A stretch of 58,745 nt of DNA from Georgenia ruanii. GTDB taxonomy: Bacteria; Actinomycetota; Actinomycetes; Actinomycetales; Actinomycetaceae. The translations under genes and the position numbers were made by a program. Within the stretch, counting starts at the first letter, position 1; each line of letters starts with the position of its first letter. Where the stretch lies: NCBI RefSeq assembly GCF_009193175.1, contig NZ_VUKE01000024.1, positions 1 to 58,745 on the forward strand, read 5' to 3'. Below the pieces are notes generated by a model that was given only the letters and a program-made list of their open reading frames with translations, ran no database searches and was not told where the DNA came from. Of the stretch, positions 1 through 7,796 are shown in pieces.

Positions 1-18
1 AGGTAGCGTCGGGCACGT

Positions 19-69
19 CGAGGTCTTTCAGATGGCTGGCGTAGGAACCTCCATCTTCGGAAGACCTCG
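19..69. repeat. Two-step inverted repeat near the left window edge
   Basis: The arms CGAGGTCTT (19-27) and AAGACCTCG (61-69) are perfect reverse complements. Inside them AGATGG (30-35) pairs with CCATCT (51-56), leaving a 15-base loop. The surrounding bases 1-242 show no convincing gene. The structure could be a terminator of a gene lying to the left or the end of a mobile element; the sequence alone does not decide. Confidence 0.5.
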
Positions 70-242
70 ACCTCTATCCGGCCAACGACGCGCCCACCCC
101 CGCTACACCCTCAACTGCGAAGAGCCATGAAACCGGGCACTCTCGGCGACTTTTCCGGACGTTTTGGACAACACCTGGCGTTTTGTTGCGGGCGGGACTA
201 TGGTCCCAACCAGACTCCCCTTTGGCCCTCCGGAGGTGCCCC

Positions 243-554
243 ATGACCCCGTTCAGAGCTTCTCGTCGCCCCGGCTGGTTGGCCCGCCTGACGACGGCGC
301 AGCGCGGGTGGGTGCTCCTCGGCGGCAGCCTGGCGGTCACCCTCATGCTCGCGGCCGCTGGTGCGAGCATGCCCTTCCTCTCCAGCATCCTCGCGGTGAT
401 CATGTGCTTCGGCCTGGTGCTGGCCCTCATCTCCCTGTTCGGCGGTTCGCACACCGCCGCACTGGCCGCGGCGCGCAGGGGGATGACCCCGTCGCATGGC
501 GCGTTCGGGCGCGTACCGGCCTCGTGGGAGTACTACGAGACCTTCGGCCGGTAG
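243..554 (+). CDS. Small two-helix membrane protein
   Basis: I do not recognise a named family. The 103-residue product has a basic N-terminus, two hydrophobic segments (about residues 22-42 and 46-66) separated by a short turn, and a hydrophilic tail ending in aromatic residues (WEYYETFGR). The ATG at 243 is preferred over an in-frame start 60 bases upstream because a GGAGGT ribosome site lies just before it. It ends at a hairpin shared with the convergent neighbour. It is most likely an inner-membrane protein of unknown role. Confidence 0.7.
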   Translation: MTPFRASRRPGWLARLTTAQRGWVLLGGSLAVTLMLAAAGASMPFLSSILAVIMCFGLVLALISLFGGSHTAALAAARRGMTPSHGAFGRVPASWEYYETFGR

Positions 555-591
555 ATCGGCCGTGCCTGGCTAACCGGGCGTAGGGCAGACA

Positions 592-622
592 GGCCGGGCG
601 CCGCTTGTGCGGTCGCCCGGCC
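592..622. terminator. Bidirectional hairpin between convergent genes
   Basis: GGCCGGGCG (592-600) pairs with CGCCCGGCC (614-622). Inside, CCGC pairs with GCGG around a TTGT loop, with one bulged T. It lies between the stop codons of the small membrane protein and the nitronate-monooxygenase-like gene, so it can serve both. There is no U-tract, which is common for GC-rich actinobacteria. Confidence 0.7.
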
Positions 623-641
623 TTCACCGTGCTCCGAGACG

Positions 642-1585
642 TCAGAACCGCCGCAGCAGGTCCTCGGCCCGGCCGAACTCGGCGAGAACCTCGGCCACGG
701 ACCGCTCACTTCGCAGCAGGCCCACACCCTCACCGGCGTAGATGACGGCGGTGTCGTAGTCCTCAGCCGCGCGCGCCTGGCGGAGCTGCTCGGCGGCGTC
801 GGCGTTCTCGGCAAGCTCGTCGAGCCGGTCATGCCAGGCGTCGAAGAAGGCGTTGCGCAGCGCGCGCCCGCCGTACTCGGCGGGCCAGCGGAGCCCCTGG
901 GCCACGTCGAAGACCCGTCCGTACGCCGTCGCCGTCTCAGCGGCGTCGAACAATCGCCGGCGCGCTGTAGCAGAGGTGCCCGCTTCGGTGCAGCCAAGCA
1001 ACGCCGTGCCCACCCACGCCCCGACGGCACCCGCGGCCAGCACCGCCGCCAGCCCCCGGGGCCCGGCGATCCCGCCCGCGGCGACCACGGGAACGGCCAC
1101 CGCGTCCAGGACGCTTTGCAGCAGCGCAAGTGTGGCGACCTCGCCGCGCCCGTGCCCGCCGCCCTCGGCGCCGCGGGCCACCACGAGGTCCACGCCGGCG
1201 GCCTCCGCGCGCCGCGCCTCCTCCACGGTCCCCACCTGGGCGGTGACCCGGATGCCTGCCTGCCTGACCCGGCCGACGTACGACTCGGGTGGGCCGAAGC
1301 TGATGGAGATGAGCGCGGGCCGGGCGGCGATGGCCGCGTCGAGCTGCTCGGGCCGGTCCGCGAGGGCCCACGCCATGAGGCCCACGCCGAACGGACGGCC
1401 GCGTGGGCGACATCGGCCTGCTCCGTCACCCAGTCGCCGCTGCGTGACGCATTGACGCCCACCATGCCCAACCCGCCGGCGGCGGACACGGCCGCGGCCA
1501 GCGGGCCCTCGCCCGGGCCGGCCATGGGCGCGCCGATGACCGGGACCCTGAGGTCGAATGTGTCGGTGAGCCAGGTGTCGAGCAC
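642..1585 (-). pseudogene. Nitronate monooxygenase-like gene with a one-base frameshift
   Basis: The first part reads as a TIM-barrel flavoprotein start (LDTWLTDTFDLRVPVIGAPM, then GGLGMVGVNAS) from a GTG at 1585 preceded by AAAGGAG. After about 60 residues the frame runs into unrelated sequence, while a neighbouring frame takes over with GRPFGVGLMAWAL and continues through the family's ARGAEGGGHGRG and GGIAGPRGLAAVLAAGAVGAWVG-type motifs to the stop at 642. Inserting one base near 1396-1404 restores a continuous reading frame; the 944-base span is one short of a multiple of three. NMO-family enzymes use FMN to oxidise nitronates. Either the gene is recently broken or the sequence has an error. 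It diverges from the luciferase-like gene at 1711. Confidence 0.8.
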
Positions 1586-1710
1586 GGTTGCTCCTTTGCG
1601 CTGGGGTCGCTCAGCGGCGAGGCTAGCGCCCAGGCCGGCGGACGGGGCGCCCACCACCCTGGTTACGGCCGGCGTCGATGCCGACCGGCCAAACGACGCG
1701 AGGAGGACGC

Positions 1711-2610
1711 ATGGACATCGGGTTCGCCCTGCCGGTCTCCGGCGCCTGGGCCACGCCGGCCAACATCGCCGCGGTGGCGCGGCGGGCCGAGGAGCTGGGC
1801 TACGCCTCGCTGTGGACCTTCCAGCGCCTGCTCGTCCCCGAAGGCAGCCGGTTGCCGCCGGTGTACGCCAGCGTCCTCGACCCCGTCGTCGCCCTCGGCT
1901 TCGCCGCAGCCGTGACGGAGCGCGTGCGTCTGGGCACCGCGGTCGTCAACCTGCCGTTCGTTGCGCCGGTTCTCCTCGCCAAGCAGATGGTCACGCTCGA
2001 CGTGCTCTCCGGCGGCCGGCTCGACGTCGGCCTCGGGCTCGGCTGGCAACCGGAAGAGTTCGAGGCTTCGGGCACGCCGATGGAGCGCCGCGGTGCCCGC
2101 GCCGAGGAGTACCTCGCGTGCCTGCTTGCCCTGTGGGGGCCCGACCCGGTCGAGTTCGAGGGCGAGTTCTATCGGGTGCCCCGGGCAAGCGTGCAGCCGA
2201 AGCCCGTGCAGCGCCCGGCGCCCCCTGTCCTCCTGGGCGCCTCGGCGCCGAGCGCGCTCGCTCGTATCGGGCGCCTGGCCGACGGGTGGATCAGCAGCAG
2301 CCGGGCCGACCCCGCCGACTTGGCCGACCCCATCGAGCGCGTCCGCGCCGGGGCGCGCGCCGCGGGCCGGGATCCCGACCGGCTGCGCTTCGTCTGCCGC
2401 GGCGTCCTGCGCGAGGCCCCGCGCACCATCCCGCTGACCGGGTCCTTGGAGGAGGTCCGCGCGGACCTGCCGGAGCTGGCCGCCCAGGGCATCACCGAGG
2501 TCTTCGTCGACCTCAACTTCGACCCCACCGTCGGCCACCCCGACGCCGACCCGGTCGCGTCGATGCGTCGCGCGCACGCGGTGCTGGAGGCGCTCGCCCC
2601 GGCGTCGTGA
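1711..2610 (+). CDS. LLM-class (luciferase-like) F420/flavin-dependent oxidoreductase
   Basis: The 299-residue product starts MDIGFALPVSG and carries the luciferase-like pattern of alternating strands and helices: AEELGYASLWTFQRL, RVRLGTAVVNLPFVAPVLLAKQ, LDVLSGGRLDVGLGLGW and PVLLGASAPSALARIGRLADGWI. These resemble the F420-dependent actinobacterial branch of the family, cytosolic TIM-barrel hydride-transfer enzymes. The ATG at 1711 sits six to ten bases after AGGAGG and is chosen over an upstream in-frame start at 1678. The substrate is unknown. It diverges from the broken NMO gene with about 125 bases of shared upstream DNA and converges on the DUF932 gene. Confidence 0.88.
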   Translation: MDIGFALPVSGAWATPANIAAVARRAEELGYASLWTFQRLLVPEGSRLPPVYASVLDPVVALGFAAAVTERVRLGTAVVNLPFVAPVLLAKQMVTLDVLSGGRLDVGLGLGWQPEEFEASGTPMERRGARAEEYLACLLALWGPDPVEFEGEFYRVPRASVQPKPVQRPAPPVLLGASAPSALARIGRLADGWISSSRADPADLADPIERVRAGARAAGRDPDRLRFVCRGVLREAPRTIPLTGSLEEVRADLPELAAQGITEVFVDLNFDPTVGHPDADPVASMRRAHAVLEALAPAS

Positions 2611-2619
2611 CCATCGCGC

Positions 2620-3705
2620 TCACACCGCCGCCCGCTCGTCCGCGAGCACCCGCTGCAGCGTCTTCCACACGGTGGTGTCCAGCGCGGCATAGGCGCCGGT
2701 CACCGTGCGCAGCATGTTGCGCTGGGCTCGGGAGGTCTCCCCGCGGGTGGGGCTGTGATGGTGCTCGTACGTGTTGACGGCCTGGAGCACGGCGTGCGCG
2801 GTGCCCGCCCATGGCTCCACCCGGCGGTCGTGCCGGTACAGCCCGGCGAGCGCCTCCCGCTTCTTCTCGGCGTGGCGCAGCGCCTTGGGCGGCAGCTTCT
2901 CCCCGTGCGCGCCGGTCGTGGGCACCCAGGCGTCGAGGAAGCGGTCCCAGGTGCGCCGCGAGACGTCGATCTGGCACAGCCGGGCCACCTCGGCGGCGAA
3001 GGCGTCGGCGGTGGTGTGCACGAGCGCGAGCGCCTCCCGGGCTGCGCCCAGCCGCAGGCGCGAGCTGCGGGAGTGGCGGATCTTGAGATCCTGGCCCCGT
3101 TCCCGCAGCGCCGCGTTGCGGGTGTTGTCGCACACGACGTCGGTGACGGTGCGCTTGTAGGTGGTGGCCAGGGAGCCGTCCAGGGTGGTCGTGGCGAGCA
3201 GGTTCGGCCGGAACTCCACCCCCTCGGGCGTGGTGATGGACTCGGGCACGCTGACCTCCACCCAGGCGACGGCGCCGCCCTTGAGCAGGCCCGCGGAGCT
3301 GACGGACAACGAGTCGTCGAGGATGTTGGCGAGCGAGGTGAGGAGGTACTCCGTGTACGGGTGGGGCACGTAGGCGTCGGTGAAGACGCCCAGCACGTGG
3401 CCGTCGCGCCGGTCCGAGCGGACGATGGCCTGCCGGCCGGGGACGAGCATCCACCGCATCGGTGCGCCCTCCGGGCTCAGGTGCGTCATCGTCCGCGCGT
3501 CGGCCGGGCGCTCGACGGCGATGGCCCGCGACTCGGCCTGCCAGCCGAAGAGCCGACGGGCGACGTCCTCCACCGGGATGGGGCCGGGGTAGTGGTTGGG
3601 CTCCTCGCCCTGCAGTTCGGCCCGGTAGTGCCAGGCGGTGCCGCGGTGGGTGGTGTTGCCGATGAGGGTCTGGGTGTTCAGGGTCTGCAAGGTCTCCAGT
3701 GACAT
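2620..3705 (-). CDS. DUF932 domain protein (phage/plasmid-like)
   Basis: The 361-residue product matches my recollection of the DUF932 / phage-plasmid-like family. The N-terminus includes [20 protein letters not shown] and [11 protein letters not shown]; the middle has [19 protein letters not shown], a run of strands ([19 protein letters not shown]), and the typical [14 protein letters not shown] segment; the C-terminal half is helical and basic. Members are usually carried by phages, plasmids and integrated elements; the molecular function is not established. The ATG at 3705 follows GGAGGCA. It stands alone, convergent with the LLM gene and beside a decayed SDR fragment, so it may be what is left of a larger insertion. 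Confidence 0.82.
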   Translation of the reverse strand: MSLETLQTLNTQTLIGNTTHRGTAWHYRAELQGEEPNHYPGPIPVEDVARRLFGWQAESRAIAVERPADARTMTHLSPEGAPMRWMLVPGRQAIVRSDRRDGHVLGVFTDAYVPHPYTEYLLTSLANILDDSLSVSSAGLLKGGAVAWVEVSVPESITTPEGVEFRPNLLATTTLDGSLATTYKRTVTDVVCDNTRNAALRERGQDLKIRHSRSSRLRLGAAREALALVHTTADAFAAEVARLCQIDVSRRTWDRFLDAWVPTTGAHGEKLPPKALRHAEKKREALAGLYRHDRRVEPWAGTAHAVLQAVNTYEHHHSPTRGETSRAQRNMLRTVTGAYAALDTTVWKTLQRVLADERAAV

Positions 3706-3889
3706 GGCATTGCCTCCTTGGCGGCAGCCAACCGCGTGGCACCGACATCGCGCCGGGGCCCTGTGGATGGCGACGGCGGACACACCGTGCAGACGGCAGC
3801 GCCGTGCGGGTCATGACTCCAGGTCCGTGGCGCCTGCCCGTCTCCACGGGGACGATGAGGGCACGAATCCGGCGGGACGACGAGGTCAC

Positions 3890-4305
3890 GAATCTGCCTC
3901 CATCCACGGCACGGTCGCGGCGGTCGGCAACGGCGCCTACACCGGCCGCCAAGCACGGCGTCGTCGGCATCACGAAGAACGCCGCCGCCGAGCACGGCCC
4001 GCAGGGCCTGCGCATCAACTGTGTCGGGCCGGGCTACATCATGACCCCGCTGCTGGAGAACAACCTCACCCCCGAGGTGCTCGGCGTGCTGCGCACCCGC
4101 CACCCCCTGCCGGCTCGGCCGCCCCGAGGAGGTCTCCCACCTCGTGTGCTTCCTGCTCTCCGACGAGGCCTCCTTCATCACCGGCAGCTACCACCTCGTC
4201 GACGGCGGCTCACCGCCGTCTGACGTGCCCAACGCCCCGGCCGACAAGGACAAGCCCACACAGACGAAGGTGAACAGGCCGCACCGCTGCGGCGCGTCAC
4301 CGTGA
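3890..4305 (+). pseudogene. SDR-family oxidoreductase remnant (5' truncated, frameshifted)
   Basis: Three pieces in different frames line up as the C-terminal half of a short-chain dehydrogenase. The first is [16 protein letters not shown] (about 3896-3943), the segment leading to the catalytic Tyr-x-x-x-Lys. The second is [20 protein letters not shown] continuing to [19 protein letters not shown]. The third is [19 protein letters not shown] to YHLVDGGS, running to a stop at 4303-4305. The Rossmann nucleotide-binding N-terminus is absent upstream. At least two frameshifts and the missing first half make this a dead gene. Confidence 0.8.
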
Positions 4306-4370
4306 CCCGCGCCGCGCCCGTGGGAGCATGTCGCCGCAGGTGGGAGCGGACGAGACCCCGAGGGGGAGAC

Positions 4371-5363
4371 GTGAGCAGCGACGCCGGCCCGAGCGCCGTG
4401 ATGACCCAGGAGGCGCGCACCCGCCAGGGGGACGTCCTCGTCGTCGACGGGCTGGTGCGCCGCTTCGGCGACCTCACCGCCGTCGACGGCGTCTCCTTCC
4501 GCATCGGCGCGGGGGAGACCTACGGCCTGCTCGGGCCCAACGGCGCGGGCAAGACGACGACGATCTCCATGATCGCCGGCCTGCTCGCCCCCGACGCCGG
4601 CGGCGTGACCGTGGCGGGGCAGCCCATGGGCCCGGACGCCATCTCCGTCAAGCGGCACATCGGCCTCGTCCCGCAGGACCTGGCCATCTACCCCGACCTC
4701 ACCGCTCGGGAGAACCTCACCTTCTTCGGCCGGCTGCAGGGCCTGGGCGGCAAGGCCCTGGCGGCCCGCGTGGACGAGGTGCTCGAGCTGGTCGGCCTGA
4801 CCGACCGCGCCAAGGACGCCACCAAGGAGTACTCCGGCGGCATGAAGCGCCGGCTGAACATCGGCGTGGGCCTGCTGCACCGGCCCCTGCTGCTCATCCT
4901 CGACGAGCCCACGGTCGGGGTGGACCCGCAGTCGCGCAACGCCATCCTGGAGTCCGTCGAGGCGCTGTCCGTCGAGGGCATGGCGGTGCTGTACACCACG
5001 CACTACATGGAGGAGGCCGAGCGCCTCTGCGACCGCATCGCCATCGTCGACTCCGGCCGGATCCAGGCCGAGGGCACCCGCGACGAGCTGATCCGCCTCA
5101 CCGGCGGCCTGGACCACATCCGGCTCAGCGGCACCGGCGACACCGCCGCCGCGGCCGAGGCGCTGCGGGCCCTGCCCGCCGTCGACCGGGTCGACGCCGA
5201 CCGGCGCACCCTGGTCCTCACGGTCCACGACGCGCCCACCGCGGTCGCCGCCATCGTCACCGGCGCCGCCGCGGCCGGGCTGACCCTGAGCGACGTCGAG
5301 ATCACCCGCCCGGACCTGGAGTCGGTGTTCCTCCAGCTGACCGGGAAGGCGCTGCGGGACTGA
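4371..5363 (+). CDS. ABC transporter ATP-binding protein (ABC-2/DrrA-like exporter)
   Basis: The 330-residue ATPase has Walker A GPNGAGKT (about residues 55-62), Q-loop VPQDL (about 100-104), signature YSGGM (about 154-158), Walker B LLLILDEP (about 173-180) and switch His in YTTHYMEEAE. The C-terminal 90 residues form the extra domain seen in drug/antibiotic exporter ATPases (ending DLESVFLQLTGKALRD). The GTG at 4371 follows AGGGGGA. It overlaps the following permease gene by one base (TGATG), so translation is probably coupled. It energises export by the two membrane proteins encoded next; the substrate is unknown. Confidence 0.92.
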   Translation: MSSDAGPSAVMTQEARTRQGDVLVVDGLVRRFGDLTAVDGVSFRIGAGETYGLLGPNGAGKTTTISMIAGLLAPDAGGVTVAGQPMGPDAISVKRHIGLVPQDLAIYPDLTARENLTFFGRLQGLGGKALAARVDEVLELVGLTDRAKDATKEYSGGMKRRLNIGVGLLHRPLLLILDEPTVGVDPQSRNAILESVEALSVEGMAVLYTTHYMEEAERLCDRIAIVDSGRIQAEGTRDELIRLTGGLDHIRLSGTGDTAAAAEALRALPAVDRVDADRRTLVLTVHDAPTAVAAIVTGAAAAGLTLSDVEITRPDLESVFLQLTGKALRD

Positions 5364-6529
5364 TGCGCGACATCCTCACCATGACCGCGTCGGACCTGCG
5401 CCAGCGGGTCCGGGACAAGTCGGTCCTGATCTTCGCGATCGTCGTGCCCCTGGGGCTGATGTTCGTGTTCAACCTCGCCTTCGGCGGCGCGCAGGACCCC
5501 GAGCTCGAGCCCGTGACCGTCGCCGCCAGCGCCGCCGACGGCGACCCGATCGCCGCGGCGGTCGTCGGCGCCCTGACCCAGATCGACGGCCTGGACGTCA
5601 CCGTGGAACGGACCGACCCCGAGCAGGTCCGCGCCCTGACCCGCAGCGGCGACGCCGGCCTGGGCCTGCTCGTGCCGGCCGGGTTCGGCGGGGCGCTCCA
5701 GCGCGGCGAGGCGACCACCGTCGAGCTCATCGAGGGCGACGGCGCCGGCCTCGAGACCGACGTGCTCGTCGCCGTCGTCCAGGGCGTGGTCGACCAGCTG
5801 ACCGCCGGCACCATCGTCGCGCACGCGGCCGGCGCGGCCGGGCTGCCGCCCGAGCGGGCGGCCGCCATCGCCCAGGCCGTGGCCCGCGAATCCGGCGCGA
5901 TCACCCTCACCGAGGGCGAGGCGTCCAGCGAGCAGCTCACCGCCTCCGGCGCCCTCGTCGCCGGCCAGGCCGGGCTGTTCCTCCTCTTCACCGTCGGGTT
6001 CGGCGTGCTCGGGCTCGTCGCCGAGCGCCAGCAGGGCACGCTGACCCGGCTGCTGTCGATGCCGGTGCGGCGCGGCAGCATCGTCACGGCCAAGGGCCTG
6101 ACGAGCTTCGTGCTCGGCGTGGTCGCCACCGCGGTCCTGCTGGCCGCCGGGTCGGCCTTCTTCGGCGTCGGCTTCGGCTCGCCGGCGGCGGTCGCGGTGC
6201 TCATCGTGTGCGTCGTCGCCGCCGCGACGTCGCTGATGTTCGTCATCGCCCGAGTGGCCCGCACCGCCGAGCAGGCCAACATCCTCCAGTCCATCCTGGC
6301 GATGGTCCTCGGGGTCGGCGGCGGGGCGTTCTTCCCCATCGCGGCCACCGGGCTGGCCGGGCAGCTCCTCGACCTCAACCCCGTCGCCGCGTTCATCCGC
6401 GGGCTGGGCATCACCGCCGGCGGCGGCGGGCTCGCCGCGATCGGGGTGCCGGTGGCGATCATGCTGGGCTTCGCCGTCGTGTGCTGGGCGATCGCCCGCG
6501 TCGTGCCGAACCGGGGGGTGGCGGCATGA
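5363..6529 (+). CDS. ABC-2 type transporter permease (first subunit)
   Basis: The 388-residue membrane protein has one N-terminal helix (about residues 17-38, VLIFAIVVPLGLMFVFNLAF), a long extracytoplasmic segment of about 150 residues, then five or so hydrophobic helices toward the C-terminus, the standard ABC-2 exporter topology. The motif ERQQGTLTRLLSMPVRRGSI before the third helix is characteristic of this family. The start ATG overlaps the ATPase stop. It ends overlapping the second permease by four bases (ATGA). The two permeases probably form a heterodimer. Confidence 0.9.
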   Translation: MRDILTMTASDLRQRVRDKSVLIFAIVVPLGLMFVFNLAFGGAQDPELEPVTVAASAADGDPIAAAVVGALTQIDGLDVTVERTDPEQVRALTRSGDAGLGLLVPAGFGGALQRGEATTVELIEGDGAGLETDVLVAVVQGVVDQLTAGTIVAHAAGAAGLPPERAAAIAQAVARESGAITLTEGEASSEQLTASGALVAGQAGLFLLFTVGFGVLGLVAERQQGTLTRLLSMPVRRGSIVTAKGLTSFVLGVVATAVLLAAGSAFFGVGFGSPAAVAVLIVCVVAAATSLMFVIARVARTAEQANILQSILAMVLGVGGGAFFPIAATGLAGQLLDLNPVAAFIRGLGITAGGGGLAAIGVPVAIMLGFAVVCWAIARVVPNRGVAA

Positions 6530-7689
6530 GCGCGGCGATGACGGTCGCGGGCGTCGAGCTGCGGCGCTTCCTGCGGGACCGGTCCAACATCTTCTTCGCG
6601 TTCATCTTCCCGCTGCTGCTGGTCGTGCTCATCGGCTCGCAGTTCGGCGCCGGCGCCATGCAGGGCCGGGCCGCCGTCGCCGGGGCGGACACCGCGCTGC
6701 GCGGGGCGCTGGTCGCCGCCCTGCAGGACGACGACGTCGCGGTCACCCTGGCCGAGCCGGACGTCGTGCGCGAGCAGCTGGCCCGGGGGCGCACGGACGC
6801 GGGGATCCTCGTGTCCGACGAGGCCGCGGCGGCCTACGACGCCGGGGAGCCGGCGCAGCTCGAGGTCATCGCCGGCAGCCAGGCCGACGCCCAGGCCGTC
6901 GTCCAGCGCGTGCGCACCGCCGTCCAGGCGCTCGCCACCGAGCAGGCCCAGCTGGCCGCCCTCGTGGCCGCCGGGATCCCGGCGGCCGACGCCCGGACGG
7001 CCCTGGCTGACGCCGCCGGCGCCGTCAGCGCGCCTCAGGTGCGGGTGACCGACGTCGACGAGGTCGCGCAGGCGTTCTCCGGGCTGGGCCAGTTCGACCT
7101 GGGCGCGGGAACGATGACGCTGCTGTTCGTCTTCCTCACCTCCCTCGCCGGGTCCGCCACCCTCATCCAGGCCCGCCGCTACGGCGTCGTCTCCCGCGTC
7201 CTGTCCGCGCCCGTCTCCACCGGTCAGCTCGTGGCCGGGCAGGCGATCGGGCGGTGGGTCATCGCGTTCTTCCAGGGCGCCTACGTCATGGCCGGCAGCT
7301 CGCTGCTGTTCTCGGTGAGCTGGGGCAGCATCGGCCTGTCCCTGCTCGTCCTGGCGGTCTTCAGCGTCGTCTCGGCCGCCGCGGGCATGGTCATCGGCTC
7401 GGTGATGGACAACGATGGCGCCGCCACGGGCATTGGGGTCGGCGCCGCCCTGATCCTCGGCGCGCTCGGCGGGTGCATGGTGCCGCTGGAGGTCTTCCCG
7501 GACACCCTGCGCGCCGTCGCCAACGTCACCCCGCACGCCTGGGCGTACGAGGCCTTCGCGCAGATCCAGCGGCACGAGGGCACGCTGGCCGACGTCCTGC
7601 CCCAGCTCGGCGTGCTGGCCGCCATGGCCGCGGTGCTGCTGGGCCTGGGCGCCTGGCTGCTGCGCCGCAGCCTCGCGCGCGCCCTCTGA
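6526..7689 (+). CDS. ABC-2 type transporter permease (second subunit)
   Basis: The 387-residue protein repeats the topology of the preceding gene: an N-terminal helix (IFFAFIFPLLLVVLIGSQF), a long external domain rich in Ala/Asp, and about five C-terminal helices. It has QARRYGVVSRVLSAPVSTGQ at the family's cytoplasmic loop and ends with RRSLARAL. ATG/TGA overlap with the upstream gene places all three in one operon (4371-7689). No regulator is directly attached. The substrate cannot be told from sequence; peptides, lipids and antibiotics are all transported by relatives. Confidence 0.9.
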   Translation: MSAAMTVAGVELRRFLRDRSNIFFAFIFPLLLVVLIGSQFGAGAMQGRAAVAGADTALRGALVAALQDDDVAVTLAEPDVVREQLARGRTDAGILVSDEAAAAYDAGEPAQLEVIAGSQADAQAVVQRVRTAVQALATEQAQLAALVAAGIPAADARTALADAAGAVSAPQVRVTDVDEVAQAFSGLGQFDLGAGTMTLLFVFLTSLAGSATLIQARRYGVVSRVLSAPVSTGQLVAGQAIGRWVIAFFQGAYVMAGSSLLFSVSWGSIGLSLLVLAVFSVVSAAAGMVIGSVMDNDGAATGIGVGAALILGALGGCMVPLEVFPDTLRAVANVTPHAWAYEAFAQIQRHEGTLADVLPQLGVLAAMAAVLLGLGAWLLRRSLARAL

Positions 7690-7796
7690 CGATCCCCGCC
7701 CGCGGCTCGCCGGCGCCGGCGCGCGAGCACCGCCGTCGTGCCGGTGTCGGTGGGGTGTGCGTGAATGGGCGGAGCGACGGCGCCGAGGAGGTCCTC

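Noticed and set aside
1-242. Short frames at the left edge considered as a transposase end
   Set aside because: No frame gives a recognisable transposase motif; only the inverted repeat is supported.
2755-3702. Long plus-strand frame opposite DUF932
   Set aside because: Gly/Val-rich low-complexity translation without motifs; DUF932 on the other strand has family features and a ribosome site.
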